A stretch of DNA of 16,436 nt from CAYRML01 sp964425485. GTDB taxonomy: Bacteria > Bacillota > Dehalobacteriia > UBA4068. The notes beneath the pieces were generated by a model that was not told the DNA's origin, did no database searches, and saw only the letters and a program-made list of their open reading frames with translations. Numbering within the stretch: position 1 is the stretch's first letter; each line of letters opens with the position of its first letter. The stretch spans positions 1 to 16,436 of the forward strand of contig CAYRML010000031.1 of the NCBI GenBank assembly GCA_964425485.1, read 5' to 3'. A program made the position numbers and the translations under genes. Shown here in pieces: positions 1 through 8,765 of this stretch.

Positions 1-1479
1 AAACTAGATCCTTATATCAATGTCGACCCCGGCACCATGAGCCCATATCAGCATGGCGAGGTTTTTGTCACGGATGATGGGGCGGAAACTGACTTGGACT
101 TGGGTCATTATGAACGGTTTACCGATGAAAATCTCAGCCGTGTCCACAGCGTGACTGCCGGCTCCATTTACCAGACTGTTCTGGATAAAGAAAGGCGGGG
201 AGAATATTTAGGCCGCACCGTGCAGGTCATACCTCATATAACGCATCAAATCAAAGATTGCATAATCTCTGCCGCTAAAGACAATCCGGATTTTGTCATT
301 ACGGAAATTGGTGGTACGGTTGGCGATATAGAGGGTTTGCCTTTTTTGGAAGCAGTGCGTCAGATGCGCCGGGAAATAGGCAAAGAATGCCTCTTTATCC
401 ATGTCACATTGGTACCTTTTATTGCCGCAGCTGGAGAAGCAAAAACCAAACCGACTCAGCATAGTGTCAAGGAGCTGCGGGCTATTGGTATACAGCCCGA
501 TATCATTGTTTGCCGGGCGGACCGCCCGCTCAACAAGGATATTCGCAATAAGATATCCTTGTTTTGTAATGTTGAGAAAGAAGCCGTTATCTTCAATAGC
601 GATGCCAAAACATTGTACGAAGTACCTTTGCGTTTGGCCGAACAAGGCTTGGACGAGCTGGTTTGTAAAATGATGGATGTCAAGGCCTGCAAACCTAATC
701 TGGAACAATGGAAAGCTATGGTGGAAGTGCAAAAATCCCTGCATGACAAGGTTATCATTGCCTTAGTCGGTAAATATGTGGAATTACATGATGCTTATTT
801 GAGTATAGCGGAAGCCTTGGCCCATGGTGGCATCGCCAATCATCTAGATGTGGATATTCGGTGGATACAGGCCGAGGATGTGACATATGACAATGCGGCG
901 CGATTATTACAAGGTGTGCAAGGCGTATTGGTGCCCGGCGGTTTTGGTGAAAGAGGTCTTGATGGCAAAATCGCGGCCATCAATTATGCCCGTATCAACA
1001 ATATCCCATTTTTCGGCATTTGTTTAGGCATGCAGATGATGGCTATAGAATTTGCCCGTAATGTGATGGGCAAAGCCGGAGCGCACAGCACGGAGATTCG
1101 GCCCAACAATCCTTATCCCATCATTGACCTGATGGAAGAGCAACGCCATATCAGTGATTTAGGCGGGACTATGCGCCTGGGGCTTTATGATTGTCATTTA
1201 CTGCCCGGTACACTGGCCTATAGTTCTTATGGCAAGGAAGAGATCAAAGAAAGGCATCGCCATCGTTATGAATTCAACAATAAATACCGTGAAGATATTG
1301 AAGCCGCTGGTATGCGTATAGCCGGTATCAATAGACAGCGTGATCTGGTGGAGATATTGGAATTACCTTCTCATCCCTGGTTTTTGGGTGTGCAATTCCA
1401 TCCGGAATTCAAATCCAGACCCAATCGCGCCCATCCATTATTCCGCGATTTTATTGCCGCTGCGGCGCGCTGCAAATAA
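1..1479 (+). CDS. pyrG: CTP synthase, 5'-truncated by the window edge
   Basis: CTP synthase makes CTP from UTP, ATP and glutamine, the last step of de novo pyrimidine nucleotide synthesis in the cytoplasm. The reading frame is open from base 1 and its first residues (KLDPYINVDPGT) match the amidoligase domain a little after the P-loop. About 40 residues, including the P-loop, are therefore missing to the left; 492 residues remain of a family length near 535-545. Visible landmarks are EIGGTVGDIE in the synthetase half, then a class I glutamine amidotransferase domain with the nucleophile in GICLGMQ (Cys341 of the visible part) and the catalytic His467 and Glu469 in FHPEF. The frame looks intact to its TAA and is followed at once by a terminator, so it is the last gene of its transcript. 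Identification is from family knowledge and strong motif agreement. Confidence 0.98.
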   Translation, partial: KLDPYINVDPGTMSPYQHGEVFVTDDGAETDLDLGHYERFTDENLSRVHSVTAGSIYQTVLDKERRGEYLGRTVQVIPHITHQIKDCIISAAKDNPDFVITEIGGTVGDIEGLPFLEAVRQMRREIGKECLFIHVTLVPFIAAAGEAKTKPTQHSVKELRAIGIQPDIIVCRADRPLNKDIRNKISLFCNVEKEAVIFNSDAKTLYEVPLRLAEQGLDELVCKMMDVKACKPNLEQWKAMVEVQKSLHDKVIIALVGKYVELHDAYLSIAEALAHGGIANHLDVDIRWIQAEDVTYDNAARLLQGVQGVLVPGGFGERGLDGKIAAINYARINNIPFFGICLGMQMMAIEFARNVMGKAGAHSTEIRPNNPYPIIDLMEEQRHISDLGGTMRLGLYDCHLLPGTLAYSSYGKEEIKERHRHRYEFNNKYREDIEAAGMRIAGINRQRDLVEILELPSHPWFLGVQFHPEFKSRPNRAHPLFRDFIAAAARCK

Positions 1480-1485
1480 AAAAAA

Positions 1486-1530
1486 CAGTCACTCCTATGC
1501 TTTAAGCTAAGAGTGGCTATTTTTTATTTT
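1486..1530 (+). terminator. Intrinsic terminator of pyrG
   Basis: Seven bases after the pyrG stop, AGTCACTC (1487-1494) pairs with GAGTGGCT (1511-1518) through an 8-bp stem containing one G-U pair. It is followed by a T-rich tract (ATTTTTTATTTT). This separates pyrG from the next gene, which has its own promoter. Confidence 0.8.
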
Positions 1531-1565
1531 AGCAGGAAACTTTTGCTTTCTATAAAGCGTCAATA

Positions 1566-1574
1566 TGCTATAAT
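1566..1574 (+). promoter_or_regulatory. Extended -10 promoter of the macroglobulin gene
   Basis: TGCTATAAT is a perfect extended -10 element (TG-N-TATAAT), 43 bases before the chosen ATG. No good -35 box sits at 16-18 bp (best nearby is CTTTCT or GCTTTC), which is tolerated by extended -10 promoters. It lies just after the pyrG terminator, as expected for an independently transcribed gene. Confidence 0.6.
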
Positions 1575-1617
1575 ATGAAATGTTAGGGTTTTGATTTTTT
1601 GGTAAAGGAGATTGCTT

Positions 1618-4600
1618 ATGAAAAGGAAACATTTTTGGCTGACCGGGGTGATTGTTGTGGTAGTTGTGGTCTGCGCGGCCTTTTTATTAACGCGGGCGGA
1701 TCAAATACCTATGGCCTATGCGGCGGAAGCCAATATGCAAGCCACAGTTTCCGATACGGCTGGTGTTGATACGACATCGGCATTCAGTATTGATTTTACC
1801 GGCAAGGTCAGTGCCGCTGCTGTCCGGAATTCTCTTGCTATAGAGCCGGATATAGAAGTGTCTGTTCATCAGGGCAACAACAATCAGCAAATCTTAATCG
1901 TGCCCACACAAGCCTTGGACGCCAATACTGTATATAAATTTCTTCTTGATACGGATGGCCAGCAGCTCAGTTGGGCTTTTACTACCAAATCTTCATTAAA
2001 AGTCTCCTCCACATTGCCAGCGAACGAAACCACCAATGTGCCAGTCAATTCTGGTATAGAAATCTATTTCAACTCTGATAAAGTCGGTGATATAACCTCC
2101 TATTTTAATATAGAGCCTTTTGTGAACGGGACTTTCAAACAAGAGGGTAACAGGGTTGTTTATATTCCCGATGGCAAATTGCAGCCCAATACTATCTATA
2201 CTGTGACGATCAAATCCGGCTTACCCCTAGATGGCAGTGATAGCAAACTAGCCGAGGATTATGTTTTTGCCTTCCAAACCCAAATAGAGGAAAAAGAATC
2301 ATATTGGGGATTTGACAGCCAACCCATGTCTTTTAAAACGGATGAAATCCCCCATTTTAATATCTATGTTGATTGGGTGGCTAGCAGCAGTCAATCCCCT
2401 GTATCTGTAAAAGTTTATGCTTATGCCTCCGCAACCGATTTTGCCGGGGCTTTGATTAAAAACGAAAAATCCAAGCCATATTGGGCTTATAACAGAGATT
2501 CGATTATCAGCACGGATAAAAATAGCCTGCAAAAGGTGCTGGATATAACAACTGAGCTATCATTCAATGAGGAAAATTATTCTTCCCGCTTACAGCTGCC
2601 GGATATTTTAGCGCCAGGCTATTATCTATTATCGGTGCAGCGCAATGGTGAAACAAGGGAGCTGTTATTCCAGGTATCCGATCTCAATGCCTTTGCCTTG
2701 CCGGCGGAAAAAGAGATTGTAGTTTGGCTGCATGATGGCAAGGGCCTGGCCGTAGCCGATGCTGCGGTACGGGAATATAATGGCGGTAATAATGGTAGAA
2801 CCGACAGTCAGGGTCTGTTGACCATGAGAATAAGCAACAAGAAAGATGATACTTTTGATGGTGGCTACAGACAAACTAAAGCCTATATTATAGAAAAAGA
2901 TGATAAGTCTTTGGTCTTGTTTGATAATAATTATTATTGGCTGGATAACAGCGTGCCAGCAGAATATTGGAGCTATGTCTATTGTGACAGAAGCCTTTAT
3001 AAAGCCAATGATGAGCTTAAGCTTTGGGGATTTGTGCAGGCTAAAAAAGGCTATGACGATCTTCCGCGGGTGAGGGTAAGCATCTTTCGTAATTATGATA
3101 CAGAAAGTGCTGTCTTATATGACATAATACCGGTGGAAAACCAGACGTTTTCCAGCACCATCAGCCTGCCTACTCTGGCCAGCGGCTATTATACACTGCG
3201 CGTAACTTATGGTGATAAAGTGCTGGCCGAACGCTGGTTCCGGGTTGCTGATTATATAAAACCCACATATACATTGAATTCCCAACCTCAATCTGAGGTT
3301 GTAATGGCCGGAGAAGAGGCGGTTTTCAATATTTATGCTAAAGGTTTTGAAGATACGCCGCTGCCTGATCTGGCAATAAATTATGATTTAAATTCCGCGC
3401 ATAAAGGAGAATCTAAAACTGTAAAAACGGATAGTAAGGGATATGTAAAAATAACCTCTCCAACATCGGCTAATACCAAGGATGAGGGGCCCCAGGGTTA
3501 TTACCCGCTTATCCAGGGATGCTATCTTTATGCTTGGGCCAAAGGCCCGGAAAGCGGCAGCATCTATGTCCAGGACAGCATAGAAATTTTGCAGGGTGAT
3601 TTGTATGTGCAAGCAGAAAGCGAGATAAAAGATGACAAGGCCCATATCAATGGTACAGTATATAATACGACTTTGGCTAAAGTTAAGGAAGATGGCCAAT
3701 TATATCATGATACGGCTGATGTCTTAAGCGATGTTGCCGCCGGACAAAAGGTGGTTGTCAAATATTATCGTAATGACTGGCTGCGCAAACAAACGGGCCA
3801 AACCTACGATGATATAAATAAGGTCACCACTCCCATTTATAGATATGATAATCAATATACTTTGATTGAAGAAAAGACCGTCACCAGTGATGCCAAGGGC
3901 AAGATTGCTCTCGATTTTGATTTTACTTATGGTAAACCAGCCAAAGATTGGGGTCCGGAATGGGAATTGATCGAGAAAGGCTCCTCATTTCAAGTTGACC
4001 TCATAGTGACGGATGCCGATGGCCGCATTGTCAAAAGCAATTGCTATTTTTATCCCACGCCACTTGATATTTATGGCCAATATGATTACTATTATTTGAA
4101 TGTTGATAAAGAGAAGGGCTATAATCTGGACGAATTGTACAGTGTAACTATGTACAAAAATAATGGTCAAATGGAAGACCGCAAAAATTCCTTCCTCTTC
4201 ATCACGGAGAGAAATGGCATAAAAGAGGCAAAGATCCAAGACAGCCCTACTTTTAGCGGCAAATTTTTACCTGAATATATACCCAATATTTGGGTCAGCG
4301 GCGTCTATTATGACGGTAATTATTATTCGGCTGCCTATCCCGTGGATGTAGCCGTCTCTGTAGAGCAGTTTGCCTTGAATATAGATATCAGTACAGATGC
4401 CGAAAAATATAAGCCTGGCGATACGGCCGAAGTTTCCGTAAATGTCACAGACAGCAATGGTTCCGGACAAAAAGCCACAGTACTGATTAGCGTTGTAGAC
4501 GAGGCTTTATTTGCCATCAGTGAAAATAAAGGTGATATATTAAAATCACTTTACGAAAACTATGTTCCCTCTGGCGTAGGCCGTTATCTTATCAGCCATT

Positions 4601-6567
4601 TGGCCAAAGATGAGTTATATGGCGGTGAGGGTGGCGCCGGTGCCGGCGCCGATAACGGGTTTATGGAGGAATATATACGTGACTATTTTGCCGACAGTGT
4701 TATTTTTGAGCAGATAATCACTGATAAAAACGGCAAAGGCAAGGTCAGCTTCCAATTGCCTGATAATATCACTGCTTGGCGGGTCACGGCCCTGGCAGTT
4801 GTCACTGATAATAAGCAGGCAACCAGCGTAAAAGCCGGAGATAGCGAAGGTGAAATTATCAGCACCTTGCCTTTCTGGGGTGAAGTAATTGCCAATAACA
4901 AATATTTAGCCGGTGATGCGCCCACCATTTTCCTGCGCGCCTTAGGCCAAGGGCTTTCCGGCCAGGTCGATTATAGTGTAACTTTACAGAATGCAGAAAC
5001 GGAAGCAACAGTCAAGCAATATGCTGCCAGCGGCCAAATTAATCAAAGAACGGCATTGGATCTGGGTGTTTTAAAGGCCGGAGAATATAATTTATTGGTT
5101 CAGATCAAATCAGATAATGGCTTGACAGATGCTTTGAGCCAGCCTTTGACCGTGCAAAAAAGCTTCCAGCTGGTCAATCTCAGTGATCAGGCCGACTTGA
5201 GTGCAAAGCCCGATATTGATTACAGTGATACCTATCCTACGCTGGTAGTCTTTTCCTCCAAATATCGCGGCAATGTGCTGTGTGATCTTTGGAGCCTGGA
5301 CGGCAAGGATTCAGCCAGAGTAGAAACAAGGCTAGCTTCCATGATAGCCAATAAATTGCTCACAGAGTATGACAGCGAGCATTTTAAAGCTGCTACGGAA
5401 GCTGATAATGATCTCAGCATTTATCAAAAGGATGATGGTGGTATTGCCATATTGCCCTATGGTTCCAGTGATTTGCTGGCAAGTGTTCAGGCTGCTGCTT
5501 TGGACGGTCAATATTTCGATAAAGGTTTACTAAAATCATATTTCTATTCCATTATCCAAAAGCAAAGCAGCCGTGAAGATAATCTATTAGCCATGGCCGG
5601 CCTAGCCTCCTTGGGTGAACCGGTTTTGCAGAATCTAAAGAATGCCATGGATGTAGAAGGCCTTTCCAGTGAGGAACAGCTGTATATTTTATGGGGTATG
5701 GTTCAATCCGGAGATAAGCAGCCGGCTGGCCAGCTCTTTTCTCAATATTTGCAGAAATACAGTCAAGTTTCCGGTAACAGCATGAGTATTGTGGGCGATG
5801 ATAAGAGTATCACTGCTACTGGCCAAAGGGTTTCTATAGCAGCCTTAATAGCGGCTGATTGTGGTAATTACGATAATTATTTCCTTTTGCGCAATTATCT
5901 GCTTAATGTTTCCTCCACCCAAGTTCCACCTGATCTGATCTTAGCTATGGGCAGCCAGGAGATTTTGCCTAAATTAAATCTGAATGATATATCTTTCACT
6001 TACAAGCTGAATGGAGAAAACAGAATCGTTACCTTGCAAGGCCAGAAAGACTTTAGTTTATGGCTCTTGCCCGAACAAATGAAAAACATCAGCTTCAGCG
6101 ATATTGGCGGTCAGATCAGTATCAGTTCTTTCTATCAGGGGGTATCTGATGCAAAAAGCACGGCCACAGGTAAAATTAGCCGCGCTTATAAGGTGCTTAA
6201 TAAGAATGAGAGTGATTCTCCTATTCAAAGTAGCAGCTATAAGATAACTTTATCTTATGATTTGCCGGCTAACTTGCCGCAGGGTTGTTATACTATTACA
6301 GACTTTATGCCGGCCGGCTTACGCTTCTTTTCTGCGCAGCCACTGGATATCGCCTATGATACTTATTTATATCCGCTCTATACGGATGGGCAGCGCGTAT
6401 CCTTCACCATCTATAAAGCCGCAGGCGAAGCAGTCTCCGGTAGCGTATATTATTATGCCAGAGTTGTCTCCGGCGGCAGCTTCGAGGCAGAATCAGCGCT
6501 TATGACTTATGATGGCAGCAATGAAATTTTCGCTCAAAGCGGCGATTATCAACTAAATATCAAATAA
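1618..6567 (+). CDS. Bacterial alpha-2-macroglobulin family protein, thioester motif missing
   Basis: Bacterial alpha-2-macroglobulins are envelope proteins thought to trap foreign proteases. ATG 1618 is chosen over an in-frame TTG at 1612 because AAAGGAG (1604-1610) lies 7 bases before it. The 1649-residue product starts with a basic stretch and a hydrophobic segment (about residues 7-24), then AYAAEA, which could be a signal peptidase site. Two SbsA-like Ig domains follow (about 45-220). The MG2 motif CDRSLYKANDEL is at about 456-467, the MG6-type signature SVVDEA at about 958-963, a Gly/Ala-rich stretch GGEGGAGAGA at about 1002-1011 in the presumed bait region, and the A2M domain motif NITAWRVTALAV near 1050. 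The alpha/alpha repeat domain follows, then a C-terminal receptor-like domain (YTITDFMPAGLRF). Where thioester proteins have CxEQ there is CDLW (Cys1222), so no thioester can form. No lipobox is present: VVVC lacks the small residue before Cys. No pbpC gene is adjacent. The family call is firm; the target is unknown. Confidence 0.9.
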   Translation: MKRKHFWLTGVIVVVVVVCAAFLLTRADQIPMAYAAEANMQATVSDTAGVDTTSAFSIDFTGKVSAAAVRNSLAIEPDIEVSVHQGNNNQQILIVPTQALDANTVYKFLLDTDGQQLSWAFTTKSSLKVSSTLPANETTNVPVNSGIEIYFNSDKVGDITSYFNIEPFVNGTFKQEGNRVVYIPDGKLQPNTIYTVTIKSGLPLDGSDSKLAEDYVFAFQTQIEEKESYWGFDSQPMSFKTDEIPHFNIYVDWVASSSQSPVSVKVYAYASATDFAGALIKNEKSKPYWAYNRDSIISTDKNSLQKVLDITTELSFNEENYSSRLQLPDILAPGYYLLSVQRNGETRELLFQVSDLNAFALPAEKEIVVWLHDGKGLAVADAAVREYNGGNNGRTDSQGLLTMRISNKKDDTFDGGYRQTKAYIIEKDDKSLVLFDNNYYWLDNSVPAEYWSYVYCDRSLYKANDELKLWGFVQAKKGYDDLPRVRVSIFRNYDTESAVLYDIIPVENQTFSSTISLPTLASGYYTLRVTYGDKVLAERWFRVADYIKPTYTLNSQPQSEVVMAGEEAVFNIYAKGFEDTPLPDLAINYDLNSAHKGESKTVKTDSKGYVKITSPTSANTKDEGPQGYYPLIQGCYLYAWAKGPESGSIYVQDSIEILQGDLYVQAESEIKDDKAHINGTVYNTTLAKVKEDGQLYHDTADVLSDVAAGQKVVVKYYRNDWLRKQTGQTYDDINKVTTPIYRYDNQYTLIEEKTVTSDAKGKIALDFDFTYGKPAKDWGPEWELIEKGSSFQVDLIVTDADGRIVKSNCYFYPTPLDIYGQYDYYYLNVDKEKGYNLDELYSVTMYKNNGQMEDRKNSFLFITERNGIKEAKIQDSPTFSGKFLPEYIPNIWVSGVYYDGNYYSAAYPVDVAVSVEQFALNIDISTDAEKYKPGDTAEVSVNVTDSNGSGQKATVLISVVDEALFAISENKGDILKSLYENYVPSGVGRYLISHLAKDELYGGEGGAGAGADNGFMEEYIRDYFADSVIFEQIITDKNGKGKVSFQLPDNITAWRVTALAVVTDNKQATSVKAGDSEGEIISTLPFWGEVIANNKYLAGDAPTIFLRALGQGLSGQVDYSVTLQNAETEATVKQYAASGQINQRTALDLGVLKAGEYNLLVQIKSDNGLTDALSQPLTVQKSFQLVNLSDQADLSAKPDIDYSDTYPTLVVFSSKYRGNVLCDLWSLDGKDSARVETRLASMIANKLLTEYDSEHFKAATEADNDLSIYQKDDGGIAILPYGSSDLLASVQAAALDGQYFDKGLLKSYFYSIIQKQSSREDNLLAMAGLASLGEPVLQNLKNAMDVEGLSSEEQLYILWGMVQSGDKQPAGQLFSQYLQKYSQVSGNSMSIVGDDKSITATGQRVSIAALIAADCGNYDNYFLLRNYLLNVSSTQVPPDLILAMGSQEILPKLNLNDISFTYKLNGENRIVTLQGQKDFSLWLLPEQMKNISFSDIGGQISISSFYQGVSDAKSTATGKISRAYKVLNKNESDSPIQSSSYKITLSYDLPANLPQGCYTITDFMPAGLRFFSAQPLDIAYDTYLYPLYTDGQRVSFTIYKAAGEAVSGSVYYYARVVSGGSFEAESALMTYDGSNEIFAQSGDYQLNIK

Positions 6568-6645
6568 TATTCTTAAGCACAGTTCTTGAATGATTATGTT
6601 GCCATGCGACCCATAACTGGCAATAGCCAGCATTAGTAATTCCAT

Positions 6646-6684
6646 AAAAAAACACCGATAGCAAAAGCTAGCGGTGTTTTTTTA
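6646..6684. terminator. Bidirectional terminator between convergent genes
   Basis: AAAAAACACCG-A-TAGC pairs with GCTA-G-CGGTGTTTTTT around an AAAA loop, with a single A/G mismatch. A-tracts and T-tracts on both flanks let it act on both strands, for the macroglobulin gene on + and the BofC-domain gene on -, whose stop codon lies in the T-tract. The preceding 6568-6645 shows no ORF or motif. Confidence 0.9.
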
Positions 6685-7236
6685 ATATTCATCCAGATTT
6701 TCTAAGGCGATCAGCAATTCTTCCATGTTATTAAATTCAATACCGCCTTTTAATAGCTGTTCTTTTATTTCCGGGGCCAAGCGGCCGGTGGCTATGCCTG
6801 AGATCTCTGTCGGCTCATGAGCACTGCCTAGCGGCCCCTTAAAGATGGCTACCTGCCCATTATAATCAGCTATAAAGCATTTATCCTGATCGGCGGGGCA
6901 AAGACTGGATTCTTCTTTAAAAAGTACGGCCGTGCCGTTTTCACCCCAGAATACCTCCCAGCCTTTATCATATAATTGATTAAATGTTTGATTTATCAGC
7001 TGGCTGCTACCGGTTTGATCTGTAGTGATAAGATGGCCGCAAGCATTATAATATATTTCCTGCCTGATAGGCGTATCCTCTGTAATATAATTACTTTCTT
7101 GCTGGCTGGTGGGATATTCCTGAAAATCCTCTTTTTCATTACCGCTATATATCTGGACAAAGACGAAAACCAACATGATTGCTAAAAGCGATAAGAGAAA
7201 AATGGTAGTTTTGCTGAATGTGGACAGGCTTTTCAT
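6682..7236 (-). CDS. Membrane-anchored protein with BofC C-terminal-like domain
   Basis: The 184-residue product has one N-terminal membrane segment (about residues 10-29) after a short basic tail, so most of it should lie outside the membrane. A polar linker (30-57) follows. The C-terminal third (about 118-182), from FIADYNGQVAIFKG through EISGI to LLKGGIEFNNMEELL, resembles the BofC C-terminal domain. In Bacillus, BofC is an intercompartment inhibitor of the SpoIVB protease in sporulation, but this domain is widespread in Bacillota and the role here is unknown. Three cysteines (66, 113, 120) lie on the outer side. The start ATG has GGGGGTGA four bases upstream. The gene is transcribed alone, convergent with the macroglobulin gene and divergent from the E1-like gene. 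The domain call rests on pattern recognition alone. Confidence 0.7.
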   Translation of the reverse strand: MKSLSTFSKTTIFLLSLLAIMLVFVFVQIYSGNEKEDFQEYPTSQQESNYITEDTPIRQEIYYNACGHLITTDQTGSSQLINQTFNQLYDKGWEVFWGENGTAVLFKEESSLCPADQDKCFIADYNGQVAIFKGPLGSAHEPTEISGIATGRLAPEIKEQLLKGGIEFNNMEELLIALENLDEY

Positions 7237-7375
7237 CCATTCACCCCCATATCTTTTGTTATATCATGCCCCATTTTTTGTATAAATATAACAAGCAATA
7301 TAACAAGCTTTTATGAAGGAGAACAGATAATTCTGTCTAATCTTTTAATATGATATGTTTAAAGGGGAGGATATT

Positions 7376-8137
7376 ATGGCTTTAACGGATTTGCAAAAAC
7401 AAATATATATGCGTAATATAGCCTTATCGGAGGTGGGGGAATCCGGCCAGGAAAAATTGCTGAATTCATCGGTGCTGGTTGTGGGCAACGGGGGTTTGGG
7501 TTCGCCGGCATTATTATATTTGGCTGCCATGGGCATCGGTCATATTGGTCTTTGCGATCGTGATGATATCAGTTACAGCAATCTTAATCGTCAAGTGCTT
7601 TATACCATTGCCGATGTGGGCCAGTCAAAAAGCAAAGTGGCCGCCCAAAAGCTGAAGGCCATCAATCCTGACCTACGTGTGGATATATATGAAGAATTTT
7701 TGCGAGAGGACAATGCCTTAGATATTTGCCGTGGCTATGATATAGTAGTAGATTGTTTGGATAATTTCGCCGCGCGCTTTATTTTAAATGATGCTTGTCT
7801 TGACTTGGCAATACCTTTTGTGCATGCGGGAGTTTATAAATATTATGGGCAGACTATTACTATTGTTCCTGGGAAGGGACCATGCCTGCGCTGTATTTTT
7901 GCTCAGGAAAGTATAGAAATGATGCAAAAATCCAGTGGTAATGATTCTTTGGACGGTGTTCCCGGTGTGACGCCGGGGATTTTCGGCATTATAGAAGCTC
8001 TAGAGGTATTTAAATATATTGTTGGTTTACCGGTTAACAGCAAGGGCTTTTTCTATTTTGACGGCTTGCAAATGGAATCTCAAATAATTGAGATGGAACG
8101 GGATCCCGATTGTATATGCGGCAAAAAATACAAATAA
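7376..8137 (+). CDS. E1-like adenylyltransferase of the MoeB/ThiF/HesA family
   Basis: Enzymes of this family adenylate the C-terminal glycine of a small ubiquitin-like sulfur carrier (MoaD, ThiS or similar) using ATP. ATG 7376 is chosen over an in-frame start at 7355 because AAGGGGAGG (7362-7370) lies five bases before it. The 253-residue protein has the nucleotide motif GNGGLG (37-42), the acidic DRDD (61-64), the arginine finger in NLNRQ (Arg72), lysines at 85 and 87, and DCLDN (126-130). The first zinc pair is CLRC (Cys170, Cys173). The second is CIC (246, 248), one residue shorter than the usual CxxC. The position that holds the active-site cysteine in ThiF (before GVxGxxPG, residues 194-201) appears to be Asp190, so this looks closer to an adenylating-only enzyme. 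No moa, thi or carrier gene lies nearby, so MoeB, ThiF and HesA cannot be told apart. Confidence 0.85.
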   Translation: MALTDLQKQIYMRNIALSEVGESGQEKLLNSSVLVVGNGGLGSPALLYLAAMGIGHIGLCDRDDISYSNLNRQVLYTIADVGQSKSKVAAQKLKAINPDLRVDIYEEFLREDNALDICRGYDIVVDCLDNFAARFILNDACLDLAIPFVHAGVYKYYGQTITIVPGKGPCLRCIFAQESIEMMQKSSGNDSLDGVPGVTPGIFGIIEALEVFKYIVGLPVNSKGFFYFDGLQMESQIIEMERDPDCICGKKYK

Positions 8138-8175
8138 AAAGAGCGTCCCAAAGACGCTCTTTTTATTTGTATTTT
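8125..8175. terminator. Bidirectional terminator with a 23-bp perfect stem
   Basis: Bases 8125-8147 pair without mismatch with 8153-8175 around the loop CCAAA. The core is GAGCGTC/GACGCTC with A/T-rich outer arms that provide T-tracts on both strands. It contains the stop codon of the E1-like gene and touches the stop codon of the PAP2 gene, so it ends transcription from both sides. Confidence 0.93.
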
Positions 8176-8714
8176 CAGTTTTGTGGCCGGGTAAATATGT
8201 GTTTTCCTATGGCCAGGACTAAGAGAGCAAGTAAAGCCCCGAAGATGGCCCCGCAGATAATATCCGAGGGATAATGCAGATTGAGATATAGACGGGAAAA
8301 GGCGATCAAAGCCGCTAATATATATGCGCAGACACCCAGTCGGTGATGGGCATAATAAAATATGGTGGCGGCAGCAAAGGCCGACATGGCATGACCGGAA
8401 GGGAAAGAAAAGCCATGAGGCGCCGTGATCAAAAGCGAAAGAGTGGGATCTGTTATAAAAGGGCGGGGACGGGCTATGAGCGGCTTCATTAAATTTTCCG
8501 CTATCAAGGTAGATAAGAGCAAGACGCAAAGAGCCATAATGCCAAAGCGGCGGTATTTTTTATTAAACAGCATAATTATGGCCACAACTAACCAGATAGA
8601 GCCCCAATTGCCCAGTTTGCTGCAAAAGATCATTATATTATCGGCTATCAAATTATGCGGATGAAGGTTGATAAAATTAAATATCCATTGATCTGCTTGT
8701 TGAATGATCTCCAT
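8175..8714 (-). CDS. PAP2-family membrane phosphatase
   Basis: PAP2 membrane enzymes remove phosphate from lipid phosphates; in Bacillota the likely substrates are undecaprenyl pyrophosphate (BcrC/YbjG type) or phosphatidylglycerol phosphate. The frame could extend upstream to 8756, but the ATG at 8714 is preceded at 5 bases by AGGAG, while the longer version would be translated from terminator sequence. The 179-residue protein carries all three phosphatase signatures: KPLIARPRP (77-85), PSGH (105-108) and SRLYLNLHYPSD (140-151), with nucleophile His147. Several hydrophobic helices surround them, as expected for the family. It lies downstream of the signal peptidase gene on the same strand, with an intrinsic terminator in between whose T-run runs directly into this gene's ribosome-binding site. 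The substrate cannot be read from sequence. Confidence 0.92.
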   Translation of the reverse strand: MEIIQQADQWIFNFINLHPHNLIADNIMIFCSKLGNWGSIWLVVAIIMLFNKKYRRFGIMALCVLLLSTLIAENLMKPLIARPRPFITDPTLSLLITAPHGFSFPSGHAMSAFAAATIFYYAHHRLGVCAYILAALIAFSRLYLNLHYPSDIICGAIFGALLALLVLAIGKHIFTRPQN

Positions 8715-8724
8715 TTTTTCTCCT

Positions 8725-8765
8725 AAAAAAAGAGGGCCGGAGCTGTTAGCTGGCATACCGGCCCT
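8725..8765 (-). terminator. Intrinsic terminator between lepB and the PAP2 gene
   Basis: Read on the minus strand, AGGGCCGG (8765-8758) pairs with CCGGCCCT (8740-8733), followed by CTTTTTTT. An inner AGCT/AGCT pairing may extend the hairpin. The T-tract is immediately followed by the AGGAG of the PAP2 gene, so that gene depends on read-through or on a promoter not recognised here. Confidence 0.85.

Noticed and set aside
208..744. 178-codon minus-strand ORF opposite pyrG
   Set aside because: It is antisense to conserved CTP synthase motifs and has no recognisable domain; a shadow frame.
1618..1700. Lipoprotein signal on the macroglobulin (Cys within the N-terminal hydrophobic run)
   Set aside because: The residues before Cys are VVV, with no small residue at -1, so this does not fit a lipobox; a normal signal peptide or membrane anchor fits better.
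7237..7375. Riboswitch or promoter before the E1-like gene
   Set aside because: Only A/T-rich sequence, a 5-bp ACAGA/TCTGT hairpin and imperfect hexamers are seen; nothing matches a known class well enough to report.
8175..8756. Longer PAP2 start at 8756
   Set aside because: The extra 14 residues would be encoded by the upstream terminator hairpin; the ATG at 8714 has AGGAG at good spacing.
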